Notes: generated from the letters alone by a model not told the origin. Positions 25,261-34,444 are shown, counted from the stretch's first letter. The stretch: 64,000 nt of DNA from Thermosulfuriphilus ammonigenes (GCF_011207455.1 NZ_CP048877.1:1604576-1668575); one strand, 5' to 3'. Numbers and translations: made by a program.

Positions 25261-26721
25261 ATGTTTCTTTTGAAACGCTTGGGGGTTTTGGGATTGGTGG
25301 TGCTTTTTTTGGCTATCTCTGTTCCGGTGGCAGCTGATGAAATCGACGAGCTGCGGCAGATGCTCCGGGAGGTGATCAAGCAGAATCAAGAACTCACCAA
25401 AAGGGTTAAAGTCCTTGAAGAGCGCCTTTCCCGCTATGAAAAGGCTGAGGAGCTTCCCGCCCCGACCACTTCGCCATCGGAGGAACTTCCCTGGCATGAA
25501 CGAGTGGAGATGGGCCTTTCGGTGACCACCGTGGTTCAAGGCGTCACCGGGGTGGATACCACGGTGGAGAATTTACATGCCCACGGTGGTCGAGAACCGG
25601 CTGGCACCAGAGAGGCCCTCACCGATGAGAGCAAAGGCTATGCGGCAGCCACAGTTGATCTTGACTTTTTGGCCAGTCTTAGCCAGAGCTCTCGGGCCTA
25701 TCTGCTCCTAGAGATGGGCTCCGGACATAATCCCGAAGATGAGATTCCTTCCTTTGCTGGCATTATCGATGAGGCTATTTCCATGGTTCCGGTGGAGACA
25801 CACGATGGTGAGGTTCGTATAAGTGAAGCCTGGTATGAACAGGAGATTCCTTTGGGGGCCGGAAAACTGCGCTTTCGTTTCGGTAAAGTGGATCTCACCA
25901 CCGACTTTGATACCAATGAATATGCCAATGACGAGACGGCTCAATTCATCTCGGGGACTTTTGTCAACAACATTGCTGTAGAGTGGCCAGCCTATGGTCT
26001 GGGGATGATGGCCTGGTATGAGACAGATCGTTTAAGCCTCGGGCTAGGATACGGTGATGCCGATGGTGGTTGGGACAGTATCTTTGACTATCCCTTTCTC
26101 ATTGCCGAGATAGGCCTTAATATCAATCCCTTTGGTCGTCCGGGTCATTACCGGTTCTCTGTCTGGTACAATGGCGAAAAACATCTGCGTTGGTCCCAGC
26201 TAAGGGCCTATTACGCCTATAATGTTAATCCCCAGAATACTGATGACGCCTGGGGAGTGGCCCTTTCCTTTGACCAGGAAATCCTTGATTCTCTGGGAGT
26301 TTTCCTCCGTTATGGCCTTCGTGACAGCGATCATTTGGTGGGCTATGCCGGATATGATGAAAATGGAGCCTTTGATATCGAATCCGTAGATTTCTCTTAT
26401 GGTTTCCACCATGCCCTCTCTCTGGGCTTTCAGGCCTCCGGAAAGCTCTGGGGGCGTCCGGATGATGCTCTGGGATTTGGCTGGGGCTTTGTCTGGTTGA
26501 ACAAAAACTATCGTGATTTCTGGAAAAAGAAGGGGGCCTTTGCCAGTCGAGATGGTCGGGCCCTAGAGACAGAAACCGAATATCATCTGGAAATTTATTA
26601 TCGCTGCCAGGTAAACGAGAGCCTGGCCCTGACCCCTGATTTCCAGTGGACTATTAACCCGGCCGGTCTCTATGATGACGGTTTCTGGGTCCTGAGCCTA
26701 AGGGGAACCTGGGATTTCTAA
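25261..26721 (+). CDS. OprB-like outer-membrane porin
   Basis: Start at ATG 25261, after AAGGAGGGGG. An open frame runs upstream to 25105 but crosses the riboswitch and is not used. The 486-aa protein has a signal peptide (1-25, ending V-A-A-D), a short coiled coil (about 26-62) and then a beta-barrel with alternating aromatic residues. It ends in W-D-F, the usual outer-membrane C-terminal Phe. Segments such as F-R-F-G-K-V-D-L-T-T-D-F-D-T-N-E-Y-A and N-P-F-G-R-P-G-H-Y-R-F resemble carbohydrate-selective porins (OprB family). The B12 riboswitch argues instead for uptake of cobalt, a corrinoid or a related solute. No TonB box was seen. Confidence 0.75.
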   Translation: MFLLKRLGVLGLVVLFLAISVPVAADEIDELRQMLREVIKQNQELTKRVKVLEERLSRYEKAEELPAPTTSPSEELPWHERVEMGLSVTTVVQGVTGVDTTVENLHAHGGREPAGTREALTDESKGYAAATVDLDFLASLSQSSRAYLLLEMGSGHNPEDEIPSFAGIIDEAISMVPVETHDGEVRISEAWYEQEIPLGAGKLRFRFGKVDLTTDFDTNEYANDETAQFISGTFVNNIAVEWPAYGLGMMAWYETDRLSLGLGYGDADGGWDSIFDYPFLIAEIGLNINPFGRPGHYRFSVWYNGEKHLRWSQLRAYYAYNVNPQNTDDAWGVALSFDQEILDSLGVFLRYGLRDSDHLVGYAGYDENGAFDIESVDFSYGFHHALSLGFQASGKLWGRPDDALGFGWGFVWLNKNYRDFWKKKGAFASRDGRALETETEYHLEIYYRCQVNESLALTPDFQWTINPAGLYDDGFWVLSLRGTWDF

Positions 26722-26753
26722 CTGACTCTCCTCTTTTTAAGCTCCCCCGGGTA

Positions 26754-26784
26754 AGGGCGGGCCATTCGGCCCGCCCTCTTTTTG
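26754..26784. terminator. Bidirectional terminator between the porin and the efflux operon
   Basis: A 10-bp perfect hairpin (26754-26763 with 26768-26777, loop ATTC) followed by CTTTTTG on the plus strand. The convergent efflux gene ends at 26787, so the hairpin may also serve the minus strand, although the T-run there is poor. Confidence 0.8.
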
Positions 26785-26786
26785 GG

Positions 26787-29700
26787 TTAGACCTTCTCCC
26801 CCGGAAGATCGATCCGGCACAGATGTTGTGGGGCAAACCACCTGTAAACCGCGGGGATGACCAGAAGGGTCATCATCGTGGAGGTGAAAAGTCCGCCAAT
26901 CACCACCGCCGCCAGGGGCCTCTGGACCTCGCTCCCCGTACCGGTGGAGAAGAGAAGGGGTATGAGTCCCAGGGCGCTGGTGCAGGCGGTCATAAGCACT
27001 GGTCTTAGCCTCATGGTGGCTCCCTTGATGCAGGCCTCCTCTAAAGCCAGCCCCCGTTCAAGGAGTTGATTGATGCAGGTCACCAGGACCATGCCATTTT
27101 CCAAGGCGATTCCGAAAAGGGCGATGAACCCTACGGAGGCCGGAACTGAAAGGTGTTGGCCACTTATAAGGAGGGCCACAATCCCTCCTACCAGGGCCAG
27201 AGGGATATTAAGGATGATGAGAAGGGCGTTCTTCAGAGAGTTGAAGCTGGAGAAGAGCAGGAGAAAGACGGCCATCAACGTGATGGGGACCACTACCGCC
27301 AGTCGTTTGTTGGCCTCCTGCTGGAGTCTGAACTGCCCTCCCCAGGTGACTAGATACCCGGGCGGAAGATCAACCCGCTCTTCTATGGCCTTCTGGCCTT
27401 CTTTTACGAAGGAGCCGATGTCTCGTCCGCTGACGTTGCACTGGATAGTGATAAAACGCTGGTTATTTTCCCGGGTGATCTGGCGCGGGCCGATGATTTC
27501 CTTAATTTCGGCGACCTGAGAAAGGGGGACATAACCGCCCCCGGGGGTCTGGAGAAGGATCTGGGCGATGGCCTCTTTGGTGGCCCTGTATTCTTCTTTA
27601 AAGCGGACAAAGATATCGAAACGCCGGATGCCCTCAAAGATCTGACCGGCCACCTCACCCCCAACAGCGGCTCTGATGGTCTCCTGAACATCAGATATAT
27701 TGAGGCCATAGCGAGCTACGGCCTCTCTGTCGGGGCGGATGATGAGCTGAGGGGTTCCGGTTACCTGATCCACCTGGACATCCACGGCTCCAGGAATGGT
27801 CTGGATGACCTTGGCGATTTTGTCAGCTGTCCGTTTGAGGACCTCAAGGTCATCTCCAAAGACCTTGATGGCCAGTTCGGCCCGCACCCCTTCAAGGAGC
27901 TCATCTACCGTCATCTCGATGGGCTGAGTAAAGTTGGTCAGGACTCCAGGGACCTCTCCCAGCTCCTCCCGGATAAGTTCTTCCAGTTTTTCCTGGGTCT
28001 TAACCCGCCATTGTTCCTTGGGCTTAAGGAGAATGTACATCTCTGCGCTGTTTACCGGGTCGGTGTGGGCCCCTACTTCACCGCGGCCGATTCGGGAGAC
28101 TACACCGGTGACTTCAGGGACCTGCATCAGCCTCTTTTCTACCAGTATGGTGATTCTTTTACTCTCATCTATAGAGATGGAGGGCGGCATGGTCAGCCGG
28201 AGAACCAACGTTCCCTCCTGAAGATGAGGGACAAACTCTGAACCCAGCCTCGGAAAGACCAAGGCCCCTGTGGCCAGGACAGCCAGGGCCAGAACCACCG
28301 CCAGGTGACGGCGATGGACAAAGAGCCTTACCACCGGAAGGTATATTTTGTTTAGCCAGCGGATAAGGAAGATCTCCTTGGGAGGGGTATCTTCCTTCTT
28401 GCCGGAGCGTTTCATGATCAGGGAAGAAAGCACCGGGGCCAGAGAGAGGGCGTAGATTAAAGACCCGAGCATGGCCAGAGCTACAGTGTAGGCCAGAGGC
28501 CGGAAGGTCTTACCTTCTACGCCATGGAGGGTGAAAAGAGGCAGAAAGACGATGATGATGATGGCAATGGCAAAGACAATCGGTCTTCCTACCTCAACGC
28601 AGGCCTGGGCCACTACCCCCAAACGAGAGGTTCCGGCTTGGGCCTCCCGTAGCTTTCGATCCACGTTTTCTACAATGACGATGGTTCCGTCAACCAGCAT
28701 TCCGATGGCAATGGCCAGACCTCCCAGTGACATGAGGTTGGCCGACATGCCAAAGTATTTCATGCCCAGGGTGGCGAAGAGGACCGAGAAGGGAATGGCC
28801 AAGGCCACCACCAGGCTGGGGCGAAAGCTGCCCATAAAGATCATCAACACCAGGACTACCAGACCGATTCCCTGGGCCAGGGCATTGGTTACCGTGGAGA
28901 CGCAGGCCTCTACCAGGCTCTTTTGCTCATAGTAAGGGACAACCTTGATACCCTCGGGGAGGATACGATTGATTTCGGCCATCTTCTCTTCTACTCGCTT
29001 GATGACCGTGGAGGAGTTGGTCCCGTAGAGTTTGATTACCTGACCTGCGACCACCTCTTCTTCGCCGTTGTGGGTTTGAAGCCCTCGACGAATGGCCCCT
29101 CCGATCCGGACTTCGGCCACCTGACGCAGGTAAATGGGGGTACCGTCTTCTGTCTTGACGACGATGTTTTCCAGATCTTTGATGCCTTTGGCCAGCCCTA
29201 CCGAGCGGACAATGAACTCCTCGGCGTTTTTAATGATGTAGCTGGCCCCGATGTTGTAATTATTGGCCTTTATCCTCTCGATGATGTCAGAGATGGTCAG
29301 GTTGTAGCGGAGGAGGGCCTCGGGATCCACCACCACGTGGAACTGTTTCTGAAAGCCACCGATTCCCAAAACCTCCGTTACTCCCGGGACGGTTTGAAGG
29401 TGGGGCTTGATGACCCAATCCTGGATGGTTCGCAGATCCTCCAGAGAATATTTCCCGGTTTCATCCTGGAGATAATAGAATAGAACCAGTCCCATTCCGG
29501 TAGATATGGGGCCCATCTGGGGGTTGCCAAACCCTGCCGGGATTTCGTTTCGGGCCTGCTGGAGCCTTTCGCTGACCACCTGGCGGGCAAAGTAGATATC
29601 TGTTCCGTCCTCAAAGTAGATGTTGACGACCGAGAGACCGAAGTTAGAAATGGATCGGATTTTCTTGAGGCGAGGCAGCCCGTTCATGGCCACCTCTATC

Positions 29701-29900
29701 GGGTAGGTAACATACTTTTCTATTTCTTCAGGGGCCAGCCCTTCGGTCTCGGTGAAGACCTGGACAAGAGACGGTGTCACATCAGGAAAGGCGTCTACCG
29801 GAAGCTGGCGGTAGCTGTAGTATCCGGCCCCGAGGATAATTATACCCAGGACAACAATAAGCAGCCGATTGCAGAGAACAAAATTAACGATTCTTTCCAT
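26787..29900 (-). CDS. Heavy-metal efflux RND transporter, inner-membrane pump (CzcA/CusA family)
   Basis: The 1037-aa proton-driven pump has the usual 12-helix, two-half layout with large periplasmic loops. The start is E-R-I-V-N-F-V-L-C-N-R and the middle resistance-family segment is F-P-R-L-G-S-E-F-V-P near residue 553. The TM4 signature reads A-I-G-M-L-V-D-G-T-I-V-I-V-E-N. It has DG and VEN rather than the DAA/IEN of Cu(I)/Ag(I) pumps, which favours divalent metals (Zn, Co, Ni, Cd). This rests on remembered family signatures. It is the last gene of the efflux operon and faces the B12-controlled porin. Confidence 0.9.
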   Translation of the reverse strand: MERIVNFVLCNRLLIVVLGIIILGAGYYSYRQLPVDAFPDVTPSLVQVFTETEGLAPEEIEKYVTYPIEVAMNGLPRLKKIRSISNFGLSVVNIYFEDGTDIYFARQVVSERLQQARNEIPAGFGNPQMGPISTGMGLVLFYYLQDETGKYSLEDLRTIQDWVIKPHLQTVPGVTEVLGIGGFQKQFHVVVDPEALLRYNLTISDIIERIKANNYNIGASYIIKNAEEFIVRSVGLAKGIKDLENIVVKTEDGTPIYLRQVAEVRIGGAIRRGLQTHNGEEEVVAGQVIKLYGTNSSTVIKRVEEKMAEINRILPEGIKVVPYYEQKSLVEACVSTVTNALAQGIGLVVLVLMIFMGSFRPSLVVALAIPFSVLFATLGMKYFGMSANLMSLGGLAIAIGMLVDGTIVIVENVDRKLREAQAGTSRLGVVAQACVEVGRPIVFAIAIIIIVFLPLFTLHGVEGKTFRPLAYTVALAMLGSLIYALSLAPVLSSLIMKRSGKKEDTPPKEIFLIRWLNKIYLPVVRLFVHRRHLAVVLALAVLATGALVFPRLGSEFVPHLQEGTLVLRLTMPPSISIDESKRITILVEKRLMQVPEVTGVVSRIGRGEVGAHTDPVNSAEMYILLKPKEQWRVKTQEKLEELIREELGEVPGVLTNFTQPIEMTVDELLEGVRAELAIKVFGDDLEVLKRTADKIAKVIQTIPGAVDVQVDQVTGTPQLIIRPDREAVARYGLNISDVQETIRAAVGGEVAGQIFEGIRRFDIFVRFKEEYRATKEAIAQILLQTPGGGYVPLSQVAEIKEIIGPRQITRENNQRFITIQCNVSGRDIGSFVKEGQKAIEERVDLPPGYLVTWGGQFRLQQEANKRLAVVVPITLMAVFLLLFSSFNSLKNALLIILNIPLALVGGIVALLISGQHLSVPASVGFIALFGIALENGMVLVTCINQLLERGLALEEACIKGATMRLRPVLMTACTSALGLIPLLFSTGTGSEVQRPLAAVVIGGLFTSTMMTLLVIPAVYRWFAPQHLCRIDLPGEKV

Positions 29901-29911
29901 TACTATCCCCC

Positions 29912-31096
29912 TTAGTGTTCATCCCCGAAAGATTCCTTCTCTAGCTCTCCCTTGAGGATGAAGGCCCCGAAGGAGACGTACTCCTCCCCTGGCTTAAGGC
30001 CGGATAAAATCTCCACCAGGTTCTCTCCCTCCTGACCGGTAGTTACTGGTCGGGGGCGAAAACCATCCGGCTCCCTTACAAAGACGCAGGTCTTCCCGTC
30101 TATGGTCTGAAGGGCGCTCTTGGGGACAGCCACCTTGGGAGTAATGGTCTTAACTAAGATATGGGCCTTGACCAGCATTCCTGGTCGCCATAGCCCCTCC
30201 GGGTTGGGAAGGACCACTCTGGCCCGGGCGGTTCGGGTGCGCTCTTCAAGGAGGGGGCTTACGTAGTCAATGACCCCTTCGGCCCGAAGGATATTTTCTC
30301 CGGCCACCAGAACGACTTTTTGCCCCGGTCGGCAGTAGGGAAGGTCTTTCCGATAAACGGAAATCATCACCCAGACGGTGCTGAGGTCGGCCAGACTGAA
30401 GATAACGGTATTGGCCTCCACCCGCTCACCCGGGGTGATATGTTTCTCAATAATGGTGCCGGAAAACGGTGCCTTTATCTCATAGCGGCCCAGAGAATTG
30501 TTACTCTCCTTAAGGGTGCGGAGATATTCAGTGGAGAAGCCCAGGGCCAGAAGTTTTTGCCTTAAGGCCCGAAGATTGATGCGGGCCTCGGCCAGGGCCT
30601 GTTTGGCATTGAGGTAGTCCTGCTGAGAGGAGATCTTTTTTTCCCAGAGAATCTTTTCTCGCTTAAAATTGGCCTCAGCCAGGGCCAGCCTTTCCTTGGC
30701 GGCCAGGTAGCTGGCCTTAAGATCAGCCAGCTCCAGGCTGTCGATGATGGCCAGGGTCTCTCCCCGGCTGACATCCTCTCCCAGCCCGCGGTAGACCTTT
30801 CTCACTACTCCAGATATCCGGGGAACGATGTGGGCCAGAAGGTCGGCATTGAAGTTGACCTCTCCCGGAAGATCCAGATACACTGGAATCTCCCGCGGTC
30901 CAGCTATGTCCGTTTTGACGCCAAATTCCCGGAGCTCCTCCGGACTCAGACGGACGATCTGCTCTTCGGCGTGGGCCTCTTCGCTTTTTTCTAACTGAGG
31001 CTGCTTTTCTTCCTGTCGGCCAAGCCACAGGGCGGTAAGACCAGCTGTTGCTATTAGGGCGATGATTACCAGGATGATTATCGACTTTCTGTCCAT
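29912..31096 (-). CDS. RND efflux membrane-fusion (adaptor) protein, CzcB-like
   Basis: The 394-aa periplasmic adaptor has an N-terminal membrane anchor (about 6-26). A lipoyl/barrel segment follows (I-V-P-R-I-S-G-V-V-R-K-V-Y near residue 88), then an alpha-hairpin (about 115-190). The second half-lipoyl motif is A-P-F-S-G-T-I-I-E-K near residue 208. The C-terminal domain carries V-P-K-S-A-L-Q-T-I-D-G-K. A short acidic and His-containing stretch follows the anchor (E-E-A-H-A-E-E). It links the pump to the outer-membrane channel. Its stop lies 11 bp before the pump gene. Confidence 0.9.
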   Translation of the reverse strand: MDRKSIIILVIIALIATAGLTALWLGRQEEKQPQLEKSEEAHAEEQIVRLSPEELREFGVKTDIAGPREIPVYLDLPGEVNFNADLLAHIVPRISGVVRKVYRGLGEDVSRGETLAIIDSLELADLKASYLAAKERLALAEANFKREKILWEKKISSQQDYLNAKQALAEARINLRALRQKLLALGFSTEYLRTLKESNNSLGRYEIKAPFSGTIIEKHITPGERVEANTVIFSLADLSTVWVMISVYRKDLPYCRPGQKVVLVAGENILRAEGVIDYVSPLLEERTRTARARVVLPNPEGLWRPGMLVKAHILVKTITPKVAVPKSALQTIDGKTCVFVREPDGFRPRPVTTGQEGENLVEILSGLKPGEEYVSFGAFILKGELEKESFGDEH

Positions 31097-32427
31097 TACT
31101 TGACCTCCTGCTTGTCCTTATAGGGATAGGCACCTATCAGACGTTCGAGATCGGTGCGGGCCTGATGGTAGCGGGCTAGGGCCTCCAGATACCGGAGACG
31201 AAGCTCAAAGAGGGTCTTTTGGGTGTCGAGGACATTGAGGAAGTTAAATTTTCCTTGCCGATAGCCCTCAAGGACCACCTCAAAGGCCCGTCGGGCTCCA
31301 GGAATAATGTCGTCTCGCAGGGTGACGCTTTCCTCGTAGGCGGAGAGAGTCCGACGGTAGGCGGCTTCCAGAGCGGCAGATATGTTCACCTCCACAGCCT
31401 GACGGCGCATGTTGGCCTGGGATAGACGACGCCGGGCCTCAAGCATTCCGCCCTGATTGCGGTTAAAAACTGGCAGGGGGACGGTGATACCCACTACTAC
31501 GGCGGATTCATCTACCTCGTTGAGATACCGTATTCCACCGCTTACGGTAATGTTGGGTATCCTTCGGGCCAGTTCGAGGTCTAGGGCAGCCTTACGGCGT
31601 TCGATTTCTACCAGCCAGCGTTTGATATCCGGGCTTTCCTTAAGGAGACGATTGAGTTCCTCAAGAGAAGGCGGAGCTTGAATAGAGTCAAGGGTTCCCA
31701 AAACCTTGGAAAACCTGGCCTCCCGACTTCCCCACATGGAGGCCAGCTGTCGGCGGGCCGTCTCCAAACTCCGCTTGGCCTTCTCCAGCTTGACCCGGCT
31801 GTCAGCCAGCAAGATCTCGGCCCGAGTCTCCTCAACCGGAGGAGCCTTTCCGGCCCGAACCCGGTCAGCAATGACGGCTTTTACTCTTTCGGAGAGCTCT
31901 ACCAGACGCTCTAGCTGTCGTACTCTTTCCTGGGCGGCCAAGGTCTCTACAAAGGCCTTGGCTGTTTGAGAGAGGACATCCAGGCGCTTTATTTCGTAAT
32001 CAAGGCTGGAGACCTGTTTGTCCATCAGGGCCAGGCGATACCTTTTGAGACGTTTTCCCGCCAGCTCAATCAGCTGACTTAGCTGAATGGTTGTCTCGGC
32101 AGAGGTGAAACCAGAGTAGTCTCCACCACCGGCAAAGTTATCTACGGTAACATCTAGTTCTGGATTGGGTAGAAGACGGGCCTGAAGAGCGCGGGCCTCC
32201 TGGGCTCTGATCTCCCAGGCAAAGGTGGATAATTCGGGGTTGCCTAGGAGGGCCAGGGAAAGCGCCCTTTTAAGAGTAAGGGCCCCGGTGGGTTCCTTAA
32301 AAACTGCATCTTGGGAGGGGACTTTTTCGTTTTCTCTCGGCCCTCCAGCCTCGGCAACCTTTATCCATTTTGCCAAAAAGAGGGCCAAAATCAGCAAAAG
32401 GGCCCCAAAAAACTTTGCTTTTTCCAT
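31096..32427 (-). CDS. Outer-membrane efflux protein (TolC/CzcC family)
   Basis: The 443-aa protein has a signal peptide (1-27) followed by two repeats of the outer-membrane efflux family. These are L-T-L-K-R-A-L-S-L-A-L-L-G-N-P-E-L near residue 50 and the second-half segment Y-R-Q-G-K-F-N-F-L-N-V-L-D-T-Q near 390. Long helical stretches form the trans-periplasmic tunnel. Its stop overlaps the adaptor start by one base, confirming one transcript. Confidence 0.9.
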   Translation of the reverse strand: MEKAKFFGALLLILALFLAKWIKVAEAGGPRENEKVPSQDAVFKEPTGALTLKRALSLALLGNPELSTFAWEIRAQEARALQARLLPNPELDVTVDNFAGGGDYSGFTSAETTIQLSQLIELAGKRLKRYRLALMDKQVSSLDYEIKRLDVLSQTAKAFVETLAAQERVRQLERLVELSERVKAVIADRVRAGKAPPVEETRAEILLADSRVKLEKAKRSLETARRQLASMWGSREARFSKVLGTLDSIQAPPSLEELNRLLKESPDIKRWLVEIERRKAALDLELARRIPNITVSGGIRYLNEVDESAVVVGITVPLPVFNRNQGGMLEARRRLSQANMRRQAVEVNISAALEAAYRRTLSAYEESVTLRDDIIPGARRAFEVVLEGYRQGKFNFLNVLDTQKTLFELRLRYLEALARYHQARTDLERLIGAYPYKDKQEVK

Positions 32428-32539
32428 GACTTAAAGCTCCTCTTGATGCTCTAAATTTTGGATGACCCAGGTCGGTATAATTTTTTACGACCCGGGGGAG
32501 GATCCCTTAAAAGGGATTAGGTTAGGTTAGAAGGTTGGG

Positions 32540-32929
32540 TTAAATTAGAAGAATGGTGCCTGCGAGTTGATCAAGACCAATAGAGGAAAGATTTTCTCCC
32601 GGAGGGTGCGGTCTGCCTTTTGGGGTGGACTTAAGGTAGAAAATAACCCTCCAGAGGGAGGAGATCACCTGGGGCTGGAAGAAAAACTTCGGTGAGGATG
32701 AAGGACCTTCCTTTGTACTCAAAAGAGGAAGATCCTTACAGTAATCAGCCTTTTGGAAATTCTGATGAAAATTGGGCAGATGGGTGGCCCCTGAGGCACA
32801 ACACTGCCCCGCTTCTTTTAATTCTAAATTTATCTTGCCAGTTGGTTCCAGACAGAGAACTGTCGACGGCCACCAGCTCTGAACGAGCACCGACAAAATT
32901 AGCAGTGATAAAACAAGTCTTCCCTTCAC
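32540..32929 (-). CDS. Small exported Cys/His protein at the head of the metal-efflux operon
   Basis: The 129-aa protein starts with GTG and has a clear signal peptide (about 1-27, ending V-L-C). The mature part contains C-C-A-S-G-A-T-H, an H-Q-N segment, and Y-C-K-D-L-P-L-L. Similar short proteins with a C-x-D-x-P-L motif occur in front of czcCBA-type operons, where a metal-sensing or metal-delivery role has been suggested. I recall this only as a pattern. A gap of 112 bp separates it from the channel gene. Function unproven. Confidence 0.6.
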   Translation of the reverse strand: MKGRLVLSLLILSVLVQSWWPSTVLCLEPTGKINLELKEAGQCCASGATHLPNFHQNFQKADYCKDLPLLSTKEGPSSSPKFFFQPQVISSLWRVIFYLKSTPKGRPHPPGENLSSIGLDQLAGTILLI

Positions 32930-32936
32930 GCTTTAA

Positions 32937-32964
32937 AGCATATCTTGGAATGAATCCCTGTCAA
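32937..32964 (-). promoter_or_regulatory. Predicted promoter of the metal-efflux operon
   Basis: On the minus strand: TTGACA (32964-32959), 16-bp spacer, TATGCT (32942-32937). The predicted start point falls within a few bases of the GTG at 32929, which would make the message almost leaderless. Either the start codon or the promoter may need revision. Confidence 0.4.
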
Positions 32965-32991
32965 GGACAGAGATATTTATAAGTTTTTACC

Positions 32992-33396
32992 TTAATGGTG
33001 CCCTTCCTCGTGGCCGGTGCCTTCCTTTTTACCCATGAGGCGGTTGTAGCCCCTGACGCCGATATGGCAGCTGGTGCACTTGGTGTTGGAAGCGAAGGCC
33101 ATCTCTCCGTTGTGGCAGGCGCCGCAGTATTTACCCTCATAGAGGCTCTTCATGGTGAAGTCGCCGGATTCTTCAGCCGTCCCCGCCGCCATTTCAAAGA
33201 GGCCCTCGTGACAGTCATCGCAGGAAAGCCCCTGATCCATATGCTTTTGGTGGTCGAAGACAACGGCCTTAACGGGTTTGGTAAAGATAATCACCCCTCC
33301 GTGCTCCTCCTCCTGGGCCTCTGCCTGCCCCACTCCCAACAGAAGACCACAGATGAGGAAGAATAACAGCACCGCTCCGGTAGAGAACCTTTTCAT
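32992..33396 (-). CDS. Trihaem c7-type cytochrome, copy A
   Basis: Start at ATG 33396 after AGGAGAG; the longer frame upstream is spurious. The 134-aa protein has a signal peptide (1-27) and three C-x-x-C-H sites: C59-H63, C91-H95 and C107-H111. Extra His in F-D-H-Q-K-H (49, 52) and in the tail can serve as distal ligands. The pattern is that of c7-type trihaem cytochromes. It is the last gene of module A, 19 bp after the ferredoxin gene. Positions 33031-33232 are base-for-base identical to copy B (39461-39662), so the haem-binding core of the two proteins is the same while signal peptides and tails differ. It likely carries electrons in the periplasm. Confidence 0.9.
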   Translation of the reverse strand: MKRFSTGAVLLFFLICGLLLGVGQAEAQEEEHGGVIIFTKPVKAVVFDHQKHMDQGLSCDDCHEGLFEMAAGTAEESGDFTMKSLYEGKYCGACHNGEMAFASNTKCTSCHIGVRGYNRLMGKKEGTGHEEGHH

Positions 33397-33415
33397 GACC
33401 CTCTCCTTTAGCTCT

Positions 33416-34165
33416 TTAGCCCTTGATATAAAAGATAACGGGTTTGGTGCCAACCTCTGGTCGAAGTACCCAGACCGTTCTTTCAGGTTGGTGGATGAGG
33501 CGATAGACCTCACTGTTGGGATCAAGGAGATCACCAAAATGGCGAACTTTAGCCGGACAGGCGGCCACACAGGCCGGCTCTTTTTCTCCCTTGGAAAGGC
33601 GGGTGTCAAAGCAGAAGTTACACTTGTCTATGGCCCGTTTTTCCTCGTTGAAATACCGGGCATTATATGGGCAGGCCACCATACAGGTCTTGCAGCCGAT
33701 GCACTTTTTGTAGTTCATCATGACGATGCCTGTCTTTTTGTCTTTATAGGTGGCCTTGGTGGGGCAGACCCGAACACAGGGTGGCGTGACACAGTGATGA
33801 CAAAGGGTGGGGATAAACTCAGTAACAAAATTGCCTGGCTCTACCTCCACCCTTCGTTCCAAAATGGTAGTTCGCCAGCCATAAGAAGGTACGTGGTTGG
33901 TTTTAGCGCAGGCCTCTTTACAACGCTCACAATCGATGCAGTTATTCTGAATCATCACCATACAATAATGATGCTTATATCCCTTTAAGGCCCGGCTGTA
34001 AGCCATTGGCTCAGGCATAACGGCCCGAGCTTCTTCTGGAGAAAGGGGGGTTACCGAGAGGAACATTCCTCCGGCCACCACCCCTGTTATTTTGAGCCCT
34101 AACTTAAGAAAGGCCCTCCTTTCCTCATCAAGGATAAAGTCTTTTTTATCTATCCCCTCCTTCAC
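33416..34165 (-). CDS. Exported 16-Cys iron-sulfur protein, copy A
   Basis: The 249-aa protein of the DsrO/NrfC/HmcB type has a twin-arginine signal (E-E-R-R-A-F-L-K-L-G near residue 15), so it is exported folded. Four cysteine groups support four [4Fe-4S] clusters: C-I-D-C-E-R-C-K-E-A-C; C-H-H-C-V-T-P-P-C-V-R-V-C; C-I-G-C-K-T-C-M-V-A-C; and C-N-F-C plus C-V-A-A-C. GTG start after GGAGGAAG. In such complexes this subunit carries electrons between the NrfD quinone site and the cytochrome. The segment 33585-33769 differs from copy B at only 4 of 185 bases. Confidence 0.92.
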   Translation of the reverse strand: MKEGIDKKDFILDEERRAFLKLGLKITGVVAGGMFLSVTPLSPEEARAVMPEPMAYSRALKGYKHHYCMVMIQNNCIDCERCKEACAKTNHVPSYGWRTTILERRVEVEPGNFVTEFIPTLCHHCVTPPCVRVCPTKATYKDKKTGIVMMNYKKCIGCKTCMVACPYNARYFNEEKRAIDKCNFCFDTRLSKGEKEPACVAACPAKVRHFGDLLDPNSEVYRLIHQPERTVWVLRPEVGTKPVIFYIKG

Positions 34166-34234
34166 AACTTCCTCCTACTTTTAAAATTTGTGCTTCGTGT
34201 ATTTTTGCACATTTTGGTTTTGGTTTACAAGTCC

Positions 34235-34444
34235 CTAATTTGATTCCTCTTCGGTAGAAAGGGAGAGCAGGGCCATGAATGCCGGCAAGATGGCAAAGGG
34301 ACCAAGGGCAACGAAGAGAATAAGAGAGATAATCATCCAGAAGCCTTCACCAAGGTGGGCGATAATCTTACCGGCTTTTTCCTGTCTAAGACCGTGACTA
34401 TCCCTGTGGATGTACTTTCCGAGTGTAGCCAGGGCGCGTCCCAT
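34235..34444 (-). CDS. Small membrane protein of module A (69 aa)
   Basis: Not recognised. A basic N-terminal part (R-A-L-A-T-L-G-K-Y-I-H-R-D-S) is followed by one long hydrophobic stretch (about 33-62) and an acidic tail (T-E-E-E-S-N). GGAGG lies just before the ATG. It is placed between the MerR-type gene and the ferredoxin gene and has no counterpart in module B. It may be a small subunit or stabiliser of the membrane complex; this is inference from position only. Confidence 0.6.
   Translation of the reverse strand: MGRALATLGKYIHRDSHGLRQEKAGKIIAHLGEGFWMIISLILFVALGPFAILPAFMALLSLSTEEESN

Noticed and set aside
26823-29483. Several plus-strand frames of 60-186 aa opposite the RND pump gene
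   Set aside because: Shadows of a high-GC coding region; no ribosome sites or domains.
33278-33988. 236-aa plus-strand frame opposite the ferredoxin and cytochrome genes
   Set aside because: Antisense to two genes with clear haem and Fe-S motifs; a shadow of codon use.
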